Source: Micromonospora_J zhanjiangensis
Lineage (GTDB): Bacteria; Actinomycetota; Actinomycetes; Mycobacteriales; Micromonosporaceae
NCBI RefSeq assembly: GCF_042650605.1
Contig: NZ_JBHSBN010000022.1
Coordinates: 1 to 64,000 of the forward strand
Reading direction: 5' to 3'
Length of the DNA stretch: 64,000 bases
Below are positions 40,600 through 48,954 of the stretch, piece by piece. Numbering within the stretch: the first letter of the stretch is position 1; each line of letters begins with the position of its first letter. The notes beneath the pieces are model-generated. The model did no database searches. It was not told where the DNA came from and saw only the letters and a program-made list of their open reading frames with translations. Position numbers and translations under genes: made by a program.

Positions 40600-41553
40600 A
40601 TGACGCACGATTCGGCGGCGACCCGGATGCGGGCCGCCGGGAGCGCCCTGTTGGCGACGCTGGACCCGGTGGCCCGGGTGGCGGTCGCGCACGCGTTCGA
40701 CGACGAGCCGGCCCGCCGGTGGATCGAGTACCGGCCCCGACCCCGACCCGGCGCCTGCCTCGCCGATCTGGACCCGGCCGCCCGCAAGGCGGCGCACCGG
40801 CTGTTGGCGACCGGGCTGAGCCGGCACGCCTACGCCCAGGCAATGACGGTCGTCGCGTTGGAGGAGGTGCTGGACCGGGACGAGGGTTGGCGCCGCGGCC
40901 GGCACAGCGGCGACTACTGGGTGGCGGTGTTCGGCGACCCCGGGCGGGACGACCTGTGGTCCTGGCGGTTCGAGGGCCACCACCTGTCGGTCACCATGAC
41001 CGTCCGGGACGACCGGGTCTCCCCCGCCCCGGTGTTCCTCGGCGCCAACCCGGCCCGGGTCGACCACGCCGGTCGTACGGTGTGCGCGCCGCTCGCCCCC
41101 GAGGAGGACCTCGGACACGCGCTGCTGGCCGCCCTCGACCCGGCCGGCCGGTCGGCGGCGATCGTGGCCGACGAGGCGCCCACGGACATCCACAGCGGCA
41201 CCCGGCCCCGGACCGACCGGCTGGAACCGCTCGGGCTGTCCGCCGGTCGGCTGGACGGAACGGCCCGGCAGACGCTCGACCACCTCGTCACGCTCTATCT
41301 GGACCGGCTCCCCGAACCGGTCGCGGCGGCCGAGGCCGCCCGGATCGCGGCCGGGGACCTGCACTTCGCCTGGGCCGGTCCGCCCGGACCGGGCGGCCGG
41401 CACTACTACCGGATCCAGGGCGACGACCTGCTGATCGAGTACGACAACACCAGCCCGGACGGCAACCACGCGCACACCGTGCTGCGCCGGCCGGACAGCG
41501 ACTTCGGCGACGACGTGCTCGCCGCGCACCACACCGACACGCCGCACCCCTGA
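40600..41553 (+). CDS. DUF3500 family protein
   Basis: 317 residues from the ATG at 40600. Family blocks: RRWIEYRPRPRPGACLADLDPAARKAAHRLL, LWSWRFEGHHLSVTMTV, SPAPVFLGANPARVDH, PLAPEEDLGHALLAAL, LHFAWAGPPGPGGRHYYRIQGDDLLIEYDN and a final DFGDDVLAAHH. Conserved His and Glu residues in these blocks suggest metal binding or hydrolysis, but the family has no established activity. No signal peptide. Convergent with the reductase that follows. Confidence 0.88.
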   Translation: MTHDSAATRMRAAGSALLATLDPVARVAVAHAFDDEPARRWIEYRPRPRPGACLADLDPAARKAAHRLLATGLSRHAYAQAMTVVALEEVLDRDEGWRRGRHSGDYWVAVFGDPGRDDLWSWRFEGHHLSVTMTVRDDRVSPAPVFLGANPARVDHAGRTVCAPLAPEEDLGHALLAALDPAGRSAAIVADEAPTDIHSGTRPRTDRLEPLGLSAGRLDGTARQTLDHLVTLYLDRLPEPVAAAEAARIAAGDLHFAWAGPPGPGGRHYYRIQGDDLLIEYDNTSPDGNHAHTVLRRPDSDFGDDVLAAHHTDTPHP

Positions 41554-41593
41554 GGGACGGGTCCGGGGGCCGGAACCACCGCCGAAGCGGCCG

Positions 41594-42658
41594 TCAGGAC
41601 GAGACGGGCACACCGTCGAGGAGGGTGATCGTCCAGTCGATTCCGTGCCCACCGAGAAAGTCGAGGAAGTCGGTCGGGTCGAACGCCTGGGCGGGTACGA
41701 GCACACCCGGTCGCGTGCCGCCGAGAGCGAGCCGGCGGGCCGCCTCCACGGAGATCGTCGCCGTGCTGCCGTAGGTGTCGACGCCCCGGACCACTCCCCG
41801 CACCCACCGACCGTCGGCCCCGGACACGTCCACCACGTACGTGAAGCGTTGCCCGCGCCGGTCGTCTTCGGACGGCCCGGCCGGGAGGCCCGCGATGACC
41901 GGTCCGGCAAGCGGCGTGGCCAGCCGCGCGCCGAGGGCGGCGTCGGCGAGGCCCTCGACCCGCCGGACCGACGTGTGCCGGGGGATGGTGACCACCTCCG
42001 GTAGCGGGAACCGTGCCACCGTCGTCGGTGCGGCGGCATCGGGAAACACGACCGACCTGGGCCGGGCGGGAACGTCACCGCGCCACTCGCCGTCCTGGTA
42101 GACGAGCCCGCCTGACCGGACCACGTCGATCGTCTCGGCGAGCGAGCGGAGCGAGCCACGGGACATCCCGCCGGCCCCGACGACGAGGTGGCTGACGATT
42201 ACTTCCTCGATGGGATCGACGCGCTCGGCCAACAGGCGGGCGACCAGGTCCACCGGAAGACATGCGTCGTTCGTCCCGGGGACGACCGTCACCCCCGCGT
42301 CTTCCGCCGCCGTGGCGAAGCCCCGGAAAACGGCGTCGAGGTACAGCTGCTCGCCCGCGGTGTCGACATAGTGGCAACCGGCGGCGACGGCGGCCCGCAC
42401 GACGGCCGGCCCGGTGGGCGTGAACGGTCCGGCGCAGTTGACGACGGTGTCGGCATCCCGGAAGGCCGCCACCATGGCGTCGTGGTCGTCCGTGTGCGCC
42501 ACCCGCCACCGCGGCTCACCGACGTCCACCGCCGCGGCGGCCGCCCGCACGCGATCACCGTCGCGTCCGACGAGGACCATGTCGATGTTCCGCCGGGCCA
42601 GTTCGGCGAGGACGAGTCCGGCCTGGTAACCGGTCGCGCCGTAGACGGCGATCCGCAT
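41594..42658 (-). CDS. Saccharopine dehydrogenase-like NAD(P)-binding protein
   Basis: 354 residues from the ATG at 42658 (GGGGAGCACTC upstream). Rossmann start MRIAVYGATGYQAGLVLAELARRNIDMVLVGRDGDR (GATGYQG-like), then DADTVVNCAGPFTPTGPAVVRAAVAAGCHYVDTAGE, typical of the saccharopine dehydrogenase/trans-acting enoyl reductase group. Probably a cytosolic reductase acting on a lipid or secondary metabolite intermediate. Divergent from an AraC regulator across 158 bp, which likely controls it. Confidence 0.88.
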   Translation of the reverse strand: MRIAVYGATGYQAGLVLAELARRNIDMVLVGRDGDRVRAAAAAVDVGEPRWRVAHTDDHDAMVAAFRDADTVVNCAGPFTPTGPAVVRAAVAAGCHYVDTAGEQLYLDAVFRGFATAAEDAGVTVVPGTNDACLPVDLVARLLAERVDPIEEVIVSHLVVGAGGMSRGSLRSLAETIDVVRSGGLVYQDGEWRGDVPARPRSVVFPDAAAPTTVARFPLPEVVTIPRHTSVRRVEGLADAALGARLATPLAGPVIAGLPAGPSEDDRRGQRFTYVVDVSGADGRWVRGVVRGVDTYGSTATISVEAARRLALGGTRPGVLVPAQAFDPTDFLDFLGGHGIDWTITLLDGVPVSS

Positions 42659-42694
42659 GAGTGCTCCCCACGAGAACGATTCGGAGAATTTCGG

Positions 42695-42712
42695 CGAGCT
42701 GCCAGCAGCTCG
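42695..42712. promoter_or_regulatory. 8-bp-arm inverted repeat in reductase/AraC divergent region
   Basis: CGAGCTGC-CA-GCAGCTCG, perfect arms, 37 bp upstream of the reductase ATG and about 105 bp before the AraC gene. A plausible operator for the divergent AraC-type regulator. Confidence 0.5.
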
Positions 42713-42816
42713 TTCGTGATCACCGTAGGCCGCGGTGGAAGACGCCCCAATGCTTGAGGCGCTTACCTTCCTGTGCAATCGTCTCGCCGGTTGAGCGTGG
42801 CGATAGGCTGCTCGCC

Positions 42817-43749
42817 ATGGATGTGCTGTCCGACGCGGTGGTCGCCATGCGGACGGGCCGTCCACACTCCGGATGGGTACGCCGACAGGCGCCGTTCGGG
42901 ACGCGGTTTCCCGCCTTCGACGGTGCTGGCTTCCACGTCGTCCTGCGGGGATCGTGCTGGCTGCTGCCGGGCGACGGTGCCCCGGTTGCCCTCGGCACGG
43001 GAGACGTCGTCCTGCTGCCCCGCGGAACCGGTCACGGACTCGCCGACAGCCTCTCCACCCGGTTGGTGGACGCTCCCCCGTCGCCGGCCGCAGCCGACGG
43101 CCGGACCAACGACCGGATGCCGACCGGGCACGACATGGCGGTCGGGGTCACCCACATGCTCTGCGGCGCCTACCTGCTGGACCGATTTCGGCCGCACCCG
43201 CTGTTGGGCGAGCTGCCCGAGGTCGTACACCTGCCGGCGCGCGTCGGCCGACACACCGGGCTACGCGCGGCCGTCGACCTGCTCGACGAGGAACTCGAGA
43301 ACGCCCGGCCGGGCGCCGACGCGATGATGCCGGCCCTGCTGGACGTCCTGCTGCTGCACATCCTGCGCACGTGGTTGGACGACCGGCGGGAGCACACCCG
43401 GACGGGTTGGTCGGCCGCGCTGCGCGACCCCGCGGTGGCCGCGGCCCTGCGGGCCATCCATGACGCTCCGGGCCATCCATGGACGGTCCAGAAACTGGGC
43501 GCTCGGGCGGGACTGTCCCGGGCGGCCATCGCGCGGAGATTCACCGGCCTGGTCGGCCAGCCGCCGCTGACGTACCTCGCCTGGTGGCGGATGACGCTCG
43601 CCGCGCGTCTGTTGCGCGACGGCGACACGCCGGTTGCCGCGATCGCCCGCCGGGTCGGTTACGCCTCCGAGTCCGCCTTCGCGCACGCGTTCAAACGTGC
43701 CGTTGGAGTTGCTCCCGGAGCGTTTCGCCGTTCGGCCCCCGGACGGTAG
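42817..43749 (+). CDS. AraC family regulator with cupin_6 sensor domain
   Basis: 310 residues. N-terminal cupin_6 (AraC_binding_2-like) region about 1-180 (FHVVLRGSCWLLPGDGAPVALGTGDVVLLPRGTGHGLAD). C-terminal double helix-turn-helix about 205-305 (HPWTVQKLGARAGLSRAAIARRFTGLVGQPPLTYLAWWRMTLAARLL, VAAIARRVGYASESAFAHAFKRAVGVAPGAFRR). Such regulators often control a divergent oxidoreductase, as here. The stop (43747-43749) directly abuts the stop of the next, convergent gene. Confidence 0.9.
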   Translation: MDVLSDAVVAMRTGRPHSGWVRRQAPFGTRFPAFDGAGFHVVLRGSCWLLPGDGAPVALGTGDVVLLPRGTGHGLADSLSTRLVDAPPSPAAADGRTNDRMPTGHDMAVGVTHMLCGAYLLDRFRPHPLLGELPEVVHLPARVGRHTGLRAAVDLLDEELENARPGADAMMPALLDVLLLHILRTWLDDRREHTRTGWSAALRDPAVAAALRAIHDAPGHPWTVQKLGARAGLSRAAIARRFTGLVGQPPLTYLAWWRMTLAARLLRDGDTPVAAIARRVGYASESAFAHAFKRAVGVAPGAFRRSAPGR

Positions 43750-44262
43750 TCAGCCGGCGGGCGCCTGGTTGGTGGCCGGCACCGGCAGCACGGCGGCCAG
43801 CGACGAGTCGGCGTCGTCGTGGGGCACCGCGTCGGCGGGGACGCGGTCGAACCGGCGCACCAGCACCGTGCCGAGCGCGACGCCGAGCGAACCGACGGCC
43901 AGCCCGAGCACCTCCAGCACGACCACGCCGCCGCCCACCCGGTGCTCGGGCGCGCCGGCCCGGACCAGGCAGGCCAGGACGAACAGGCCGGCCGCCACCG
44001 CGTTGGTCACGTTGAAGCTGACCGCGGCGCGGCGGGTCCGGCCCGGGGTCGCGTCCCAGAGGTCGACCAGCCCGGCGACCGCGGTCAACGCCGCGGCGAC
44101 CAGGCCGGCCACCATGGTCCAGTAACCCACCTGGCCGAGCAGCGCGGGCGCACCGGCGACGGCGGCCACGTCGAACACCGTGGCGCAGACGAAGAGTCCG
44201 AAGGGAAAGGTCACCAGCATCGGCTGGATCGGATTCCCCGCCAACCGCAGACGACTGTCCAC
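43750..44262 (-). CDS. DUF2231 domain membrane protein
   Basis: 170 residues from the GTG at 44262, preceded by GGAGGTGACATC. Four membrane helices (LVTFPFGLFVCATVFDVAAVAG, YWTMVAGLVAAALTAVAGLVDLWD, VTNAVAAGLFVLACLVRA, VLEVLGLAVGSLGVALGTVLV) with the start LRLAGNPIQPMLVTFPFGLF are the DUF2231 pattern. The role is unknown; related heme/copper-associated membrane proteins exist. Its C-terminus is cytosolic and acidic. Confidence 0.88.
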   Translation of the reverse strand: MDSRLRLAGNPIQPMLVTFPFGLFVCATVFDVAAVAGAPALLGQVGYWTMVAGLVAAALTAVAGLVDLWDATPGRTRRAAVSFNVTNAVAAGLFVLACLVRAGAPEHRVGGGVVVLEVLGLAVGSLGVALGTVLVRRFDRVPADAVPHDDADSSLAAVLPVPATNQAPAG

Positions 44263-44345
44263 GATGTCACCTCCCCAGGCATACGATCCGTACGGTCCAG
44301 GTTCGTACCCCGGCGGGGTGAGGTCAAACGACTGTCCGGTGTGGG

Positions 44346-45239
44346 TCAGCTCGCCGACCCGGTCGGATGGTTGCGGGCCACCGAGGCGACCAGGCGTTCG
44401 GCCACCTCCCGGACCGGGATCGACAACGCCGTCGACGCGGTACGCAGCACCTGCAGCGCCTCGGGCGCCGGACAGCCGCGCTGGGTCATGATGACGCCGA
44501 TCGCCTGGCCGAGCACCCCGTCTATCAGCGACTCGTCGAGTTCGCCGGCGGCCGCCGCCTGCCGGGCCCGGTCCCGTACCCCGGCCAGCAGCAGGCCGGC
44601 GTGCTCGGCCAGCAGCATCGCGGTGAGCTGCCGGGACGGCGTCAGTCGGGCCGGCTCGCGGGAGTAGAGGCTGACCGCCCCGATCACCTGCTCGTCGACG
44701 TCGAACGGCGCGACCAGCACCCCGTGCACTCCGAGCGCGAGCGCCCGGTGCCGCCACGCCGACCAGTGGTCCCCGGTCCGCAGGTCGGGGATCAGGACCA
44801 GTTCCCGCCGGCGGATGGCGGTCAGCACCGGCCCATCCCCGTCGTACGCCGGCCCGTCGGACCCGGGCCGCGACGCGGGCTCCACGTAGGTCGGGCCGGC
44901 GGTAACCGCCGGACCGACCGGAAACTCGTCGACGGCGGTACCCGCCGGACCGGTCGGGAGTTCGTCGAGGATCTCGCCGGGCCGCAGGGCGTCGAGGTCG
45001 CGCAGCGACTCGTCGCTGACCGCCACGGTCGCCGGCTGGCCGGCCCGCAGCACCGTCACCGAACTCCAGGTCACCCCGGCCACCGCGGTCCGGCAGGTCC
45101 GGACCACCTGGTCGAGCGCCGCGTCGAAGTCGGTGCCCCGGATCAGCCCCGCGGTCAGTTCCCGCAGCAGGGCGGCCGTCTCCAGCACGCCCAGGGTCTC
45201 GTGGGTGGCGTCGCGGGCCGCGTGGGTCCCCAGCCTCAC
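44346..45239 (-). CDS. GAF and ANTAR domain regulator
   Basis: 297 residues from a GTG at 45239 that overlaps the stop of a short upstream ORF (GTGA). A GAF domain spans about residues 25-215 (TAALLRELTAGLIRGTDFDAALDQVVRTCR... GVLVAPFDVDEQVIGAVSLYS). A C-terminal ANTAR RNA-binding domain (about 230-285) reads LDESLIDGVLGQAIGVIMTQRGCPAPEALQVLRTAS. ANTAR proteins bind tandem hairpins in nascent mRNA and prevent termination. Signal ligand unknown. No Shine-Dalgarno of its own, so it depends on coupling. Confidence 0.85.
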   Translation of the reverse strand: MRLGTHAARDATHETLGVLETAALLRELTAGLIRGTDFDAALDQVVRTCRTAVAGVTWSSVTVLRAGQPATVAVSDESLRDLDALRPGEILDELPTGPAGTAVDEFPVGPAVTAGPTYVEPASRPGSDGPAYDGDGPVLTAIRRRELVLIPDLRTGDHWSAWRHRALALGVHGVLVAPFDVDEQVIGAVSLYSREPARLTPSRQLTAMLLAEHAGLLLAGVRDRARQAAAAGELDESLIDGVLGQAIGVIMTQRGCPAPEALQVLRTASTALSIPVREVAERLVASVARNHPTGSAS

Positions 45240-45307
45240 CGGGACCCGGTCCCGGCCGGCGCGGCGGCCGACGTCCCGGCCCCGGCTCCTGGCACGAACT
45301 CAACCAT
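45236..45307 (-). CDS. 23-residue upstream ORF coupled to the GAF-ANTAR gene
   Basis: The ATG at 45307 is preceded by GGGGGAGAGACGTGAAG, the only good ribosome binding site in this region. The ORF starts MVEFVPGAG, continues Gly/Ala/Pro-rich and stops in TGA at 45238-45236, which overlaps the GTG of the GAF-ANTAR gene. It may act as a translational coupler. Alternatively, the regulator once started here and a frameshift separated the two. Confidence 0.55.
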   Translation of the reverse strand: MVEFVPGAGAGTSAAAPAGTGSR

Positions 45308-45515
45308 CTTCACGTCTCTCCCCCGTGACCGTCGTTCTGGGCCCGGGGCTACTACCCGGCCGGTCACGGCTGCAAACAGTCAGAAAAAGCCACATCTCAT
45401 CGCCGAATGCGGTAGCGGCCTCGCGGTGGAACCGAGCCCACCCCGGACCGCGCCCACCGCAGCGGCGCTGCCCGCCGGTACGTGACCGGCGGGCAGCGTA
45501 CGGCGACAACGCCGG
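45308..45515. other. Intergenic region upstream of the ANTAR gene
   Basis: About 200 bp between the short ORF and the SecA2 stop, with the minus-strand promoter for the GAF-ANTAR gene expected here. AT-richer patch around 45370-45415. No clear hairpin found. Confidence 0.3.
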
Positions 45516-47813
45516 TCAGCGCGAGCCGGATCCGGCCAGCCGGCGGCCGACCGAGGCGATCAACCGGTCCAGCTCCGAGCCGAACGGGTTGTCGTGCACC
45601 AGGTACGTCCAGGTGGCGCTGGGCCGGACCAGCGACGACTCGTCCGGCTCCCAGTCGTCGTCGAACTCGGTCTCCTCGAAGGTCGCCACGGTCCGTTCCT
45701 CGATCGCCGGGATCAGCGCGTTGAAGGCGGGCACGGCCGACCGGTGGAACTCGTCCAGCGGGTCCAGCCGGCCGAGCGCCCGCAGGTGCACGCCCTCGCG
45801 TACCTCGGACAGCTCGGCCAGGTGCTCGGCCCAGAGCCGGTCGAGGTGGTAGAGCGCGATCGACCGGGCGGCCCGGGACAGGATGTCCTCGTCCATGTCC
45901 TCGGTCTTCTCCGGCAGGCGGTCCATCAGCATCAGGGCCGCCACCTCCGAGGTGAGCAGCCGCTCGCGGCGCTCGGCGAGGGCCTTGCGCTGCTGCTCGA
46001 TCACCACGTTGTAGCGCCAGGTGTTGCGGTGGATCTCGTGGTTGACGCCCTCGGCCACCCGCTGCGCGTGCTCCACGGCGAAGTCCACCTGCTCGTCGGT
46101 GACCAGGCCGTCGGCGTTCATCCGGGGCGACGGCGGCACCGCGTCCAGGGCGTGCCGGGTGACCAGGTTGTCCTCCAGACTGACGAAGAAGACCGACCCG
46201 CCGGGGTCGCCCTGCCGGCCGGCCCGGCCGCGCAGCTGGTCGTCGACCCGCCGGCTGTCGTGCCGGCCGCTGCCCATCACCATCAGGCCGCCCAGCTCGA
46301 CGACCCGGTCCCGGTCGGACTCGTCGCTGCCACCGAGCCGGATGTCGACACCCCGGCCGGCCATCTGGGTGGAGACGGTGACCGCGCCGTACGCGCCGGC
46401 CTCGGCGATGATCGCCGCCTCCTCGTCGTCGTTCTTGGCGTTCAGCACCACGCAGGGCACCCCGGCGGCGTTCAGGCCGGCGGCCAGCCCCTCGGACTCC
46501 TTGACGTCCAGGGTGCCGACCAGCACCGGCCGACCGGCCTCGTGGCAGCGCTTGATCTCGTCGATCAGCGCCTCCTCCTTCTCGGCCCGGGTGGCGTAGA
46601 TCCGGTCCGGGTCGTCGACCCGCACGCACGGCGTGTTCGGCGGGATCACCGCGACCTCGAGACCGAAGAATTCCCGCAGCTGGTCGCCGATCAGCACGGC
46701 GGTGGCGGTCATCCCGCACACCGTCCTGTACAGCGCGACGTACGCCTGGACCGTGACGGTGCCGAGCACCTCGCCCTCGGCGGTGGCGTTCAGCCCCTCC
46801 TTGGCCTCCACCGCGGCCTGCAGGCCGTCCGGCCAGCGCCGCCGCTGGGCGACCCGGCCGCGCATCTCGTCGATCAGCTCGACGGTGCCGTCCCGGACGA
46901 TGTAGTCGATGTCCCGGTGCAGCAGGGCGTGGGCGTGCAGCGCGACGTTGACGGCCGAGAGCTGCTCGACGTGCTCGGTGTCGTACAGGTCGATGCCGCC
47001 CAGCTTGGCCTCCATGTTGGCCAGGCCGGCGGCGGTGAAGGCGGCGCTGCGGCCGTCCTCGGCGACCTCGTAGTCCCGGCCCGCGCGCAGGCCGCGCACC
47101 AGCGCCGCGGCGGCGTGCACCGGGTCCTGCTCGCCGGGGACCGCGCCGGCCAGCACCATCGGCACCCGGGCCTCGTCGATCAGGATCGAGTCCGCCTCGT
47201 CGACGATCGCCGTCGCCAGCCCTCGCTGGACCCGCTGGTCCAGGTCGGTGACGAGCTGGTCGCGCAGGAAGTCGAAACCGGCCTCGCTCACCGAGACATA
47301 GGTGACGTCCTTCGCGTACGCCTCGCGGCGCTCCTCGGGGGTGGACGCCTCGGTCACCCAGCCGACGGTCAGGCCGAGCAGCGTGTAGACCGGCTCCATC
47401 CACTGCGCGTCCCGGCGGGCCAGGTAGTCGTTGACGGTCAGCACGTGGACCGGCCCGTTCCCGTGCCGGACGTGCCCGTACGCGGCGATGGTGGCGGTCA
47501 GGGTCTTGCCCTCACCGGTGGCCATCTCGGCCACCTTGCCGGCCAGCAGCGACATCGCGCCGAGCAGCTGCACGTCGTACGGCCGTTGGTCCAGGCCGCG
47601 CCGGGCGGCCTCCCGACCGACGGCGCAGATCTCGGTGTAGTCCTCCGCCCGACCGGCGGCCTCGGTCAGCTCGGCGTCGTCCAGCGCCGTCAGGTCCTCT
47701 TCCCGGGCCTCGATGGCCGGCAACAGCTTCTCCAGTGGTGCCAGGTCGACGGTGCTGCCCGGCCGCTGGAGAAAGCGCCGGAACCTGTTCTTGACTCGCT
47801 GCGACACGCCCAT
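45516..47813 (-). CDS. secA2: Accessory Sec translocase SecA2
   Basis: 765 residues, shorter than SecA1 and without the C-terminal zinc/SecB tail. Walker A GEGKT at 100-104 (AGKVAEMATGEGKTLTATIAAY), VHVLTVNDYLARRDAQWM, DEAD-type Walker B VDEADSILIDEARVP, and the helicase motif MAGRGVDIRLGG. Actinobacterial SecA2 ATPases drive export of a limited set of proteins through or with SecYEG. The ATG start is conserved (MGVSQRVKNRFRRFLQRPG). No accessory SecY2 or Asp genes accompany it, as usual in actinobacteria. Confidence 0.92.
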   Translation of the reverse strand: MGVSQRVKNRFRRFLQRPGSTVDLAPLEKLLPAIEAREEDLTALDDAELTEAAGRAEDYTEICAVGREAARRGLDQRPYDVQLLGAMSLLAGKVAEMATGEGKTLTATIAAYGHVRHGNGPVHVLTVNDYLARRDAQWMEPVYTLLGLTVGWVTEASTPEERREAYAKDVTYVSVSEAGFDFLRDQLVTDLDQRVQRGLATAIVDEADSILIDEARVPMVLAGAVPGEQDPVHAAAALVRGLRAGRDYEVAEDGRSAAFTAAGLANMEAKLGGIDLYDTEHVEQLSAVNVALHAHALLHRDIDYIVRDGTVELIDEMRGRVAQRRRWPDGLQAAVEAKEGLNATAEGEVLGTVTVQAYVALYRTVCGMTATAVLIGDQLREFFGLEVAVIPPNTPCVRVDDPDRIYATRAEKEEALIDEIKRCHEAGRPVLVGTLDVKESEGLAAGLNAAGVPCVVLNAKNDDEEAAIIAEAGAYGAVTVSTQMAGRGVDIRLGGSDESDRDRVVELGGLMVMGSGRHDSRRVDDQLRGRAGRQGDPGGSVFFVSLEDNLVTRHALDAVPPSPRMNADGLVTDEQVDFAVEHAQRVAEGVNHEIHRNTWRYNVVIEQQRKALAERRERLLTSEVAALMLMDRLPEKTEDMDEDILSRAARSIALYHLDRLWAEHLAELSEVREGVHLRALGRLDPLDEFHRSAVPAFNALIPAIEERTVATFEETEFDDDWEPDESSLVRPSATWTYLVHDNPFGSELDRLIASVGRRLAGSGSR

Positions 47814-47865
47814 GACCGGAAACGGTAGCCGACCGGAGGCCGGCGGTGCGGCCCGGCCGGGCGGG

Positions 47866-48954
47866 TCACCCGCTGAGAATTACCTGGATCTCCCGCCGGC
47901 GCCGTCGGGCCAGGTCGGTGAGCAGGGCCGGTGCCTCGTCGAACGGCACCACCGCCGAGATCAGATTGGCGCTGATCAATCCCCCGTACGCCCGGAGCAG
48001 GTCGACGGTCTCGCCGGACAGCCGGTCCCGGTCCCAGGCCGGCGCCAGCCCGCGGGGCACCCGGCCGATCTGGGCGCAGCGCAGGGTCAGCCCGTTGTGG
48101 TGGAACTCCTCGCCGAACCGGACCTCGTCCGCGCCGCCCTGGTAGAAGGCCAGGTCGATCACGGTGCCCTGGGGCCGCAGCAGGCGCAGGGCGAGCCGCA
48201 GCGCGGACGCCTGCCCCCGGCACTGGAAGACCACGTCGGCGCCCCGGTCCCCCGGACCGTGCGCCCAGCGGGTCTTCAGCACGGTGGCCGGGTCCGCCGC
48301 GTCCGGATCCAGGGTCTCCAGACCCAGCGCCTCGGCCACCGCGCGCCGGGCCGGGGTCGGATCCAGCACCACCACCGAGGCGGCACCGTGCCGGACCGCG
48401 AACAGGGCGGTCAGCAGGGCCACCACTCCGGCGCCGGTCACCGCCACCCGCCGGCCGCGGACCCCGTCACCGAGATCGCGTACGGCCGGACCGTGCGCGT
48501 CGGCGGCGGCGTGCAACAGCCCGTTGGCGCAGATCGGACCCATGTGCGCCAGGTAGACGCCGAGCATCGGGTCGAGGTCGGGCGGCAGCGGGACGAACCG
48601 GTCGACCAGCGGATCGGCCAGGTGGCCGGTGCGGTGCCCGTACGCCATCGCGCCGACCTGCCCCTCGGTCACCCCGGGGGTACGGCTGTGCGTCACCCGG
48701 GCGACCTGCATGTACCCGAGCCGGGTCACCGGGTACGGCGTGCTCGGCGCGCCCGGCCGGAACAGCCCGAGGCCGGCGTCCCAGGTGGCCCGCAGGTACG
48801 GGTTGGTGCCCTTGACGTAGCTGAGTTCGGTGCCGGCGGAGACGCCGCTGAACAGCGTCTCGACCCGGAACCCGCCGTCCGGGACCGGCGCCTGCGGCTC
48901 GGTACGCAGCTCCACCCGGCCCGGCCCGGTCACCACGACCACCCGGTCAGCCAT
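47866..48954 (-). CDS. Zinc-binding-dehydrogenase-like (MDR superfamily) oxidoreductase
   Basis: 362 residues. Medium-chain dehydrogenase fold with GxGxxG-like GRRVAVTGAGVVALLTALFAVRHGAASVVVLDPTPARR and C-terminal DLAFYQGGADEVRFGEEFHHNGLTLRCAQIGR. The N-terminal half (ETLFSGVSAGTELSYVKGTNPY) matches homologues of threonine/sorbitol dehydrogenases that often lack catalytic zinc ligands. It overlaps the upstream Gfo/Idh gene by 8 nt. The pair looks like a sugar or cyclitol oxidation module; substrate unknown. Confidence 0.85.
   Translation of the reverse strand: MADRVVVVTGPGRVELRTEPQAPVPDGGFRVETLFSGVSAGTELSYVKGTNPYLRATWDAGLGLFRPGAPSTPYPVTRLGYMQVARVTHSRTPGVTEGQVGAMAYGHRTGHLADPLVDRFVPLPPDLDPMLGVYLAHMGPICANGLLHAAADAHGPAVRDLGDGVRGRRVAVTGAGVVALLTALFAVRHGAASVVVLDPTPARRAVAEALGLETLDPDAADPATVLKTRWAHGPGDRGADVVFQCRGQASALRLALRLLRPQGTVIDLAFYQGGADEVRFGEEFHHNGLTLRCAQIGRVPRGLAPAWDRDRLSGETVDLLRAYGGLISANLISAVVPFDEAPALLTDLARRRRREIQVILSG

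Noticed and set aside
45594..47828. 744-residue plus-strand open frame across secA2
   Set aside because: Exact antisense shadow of secA2; composition rich in Val, Gln, Gly and His, typical of mirrored GC-rich codons.
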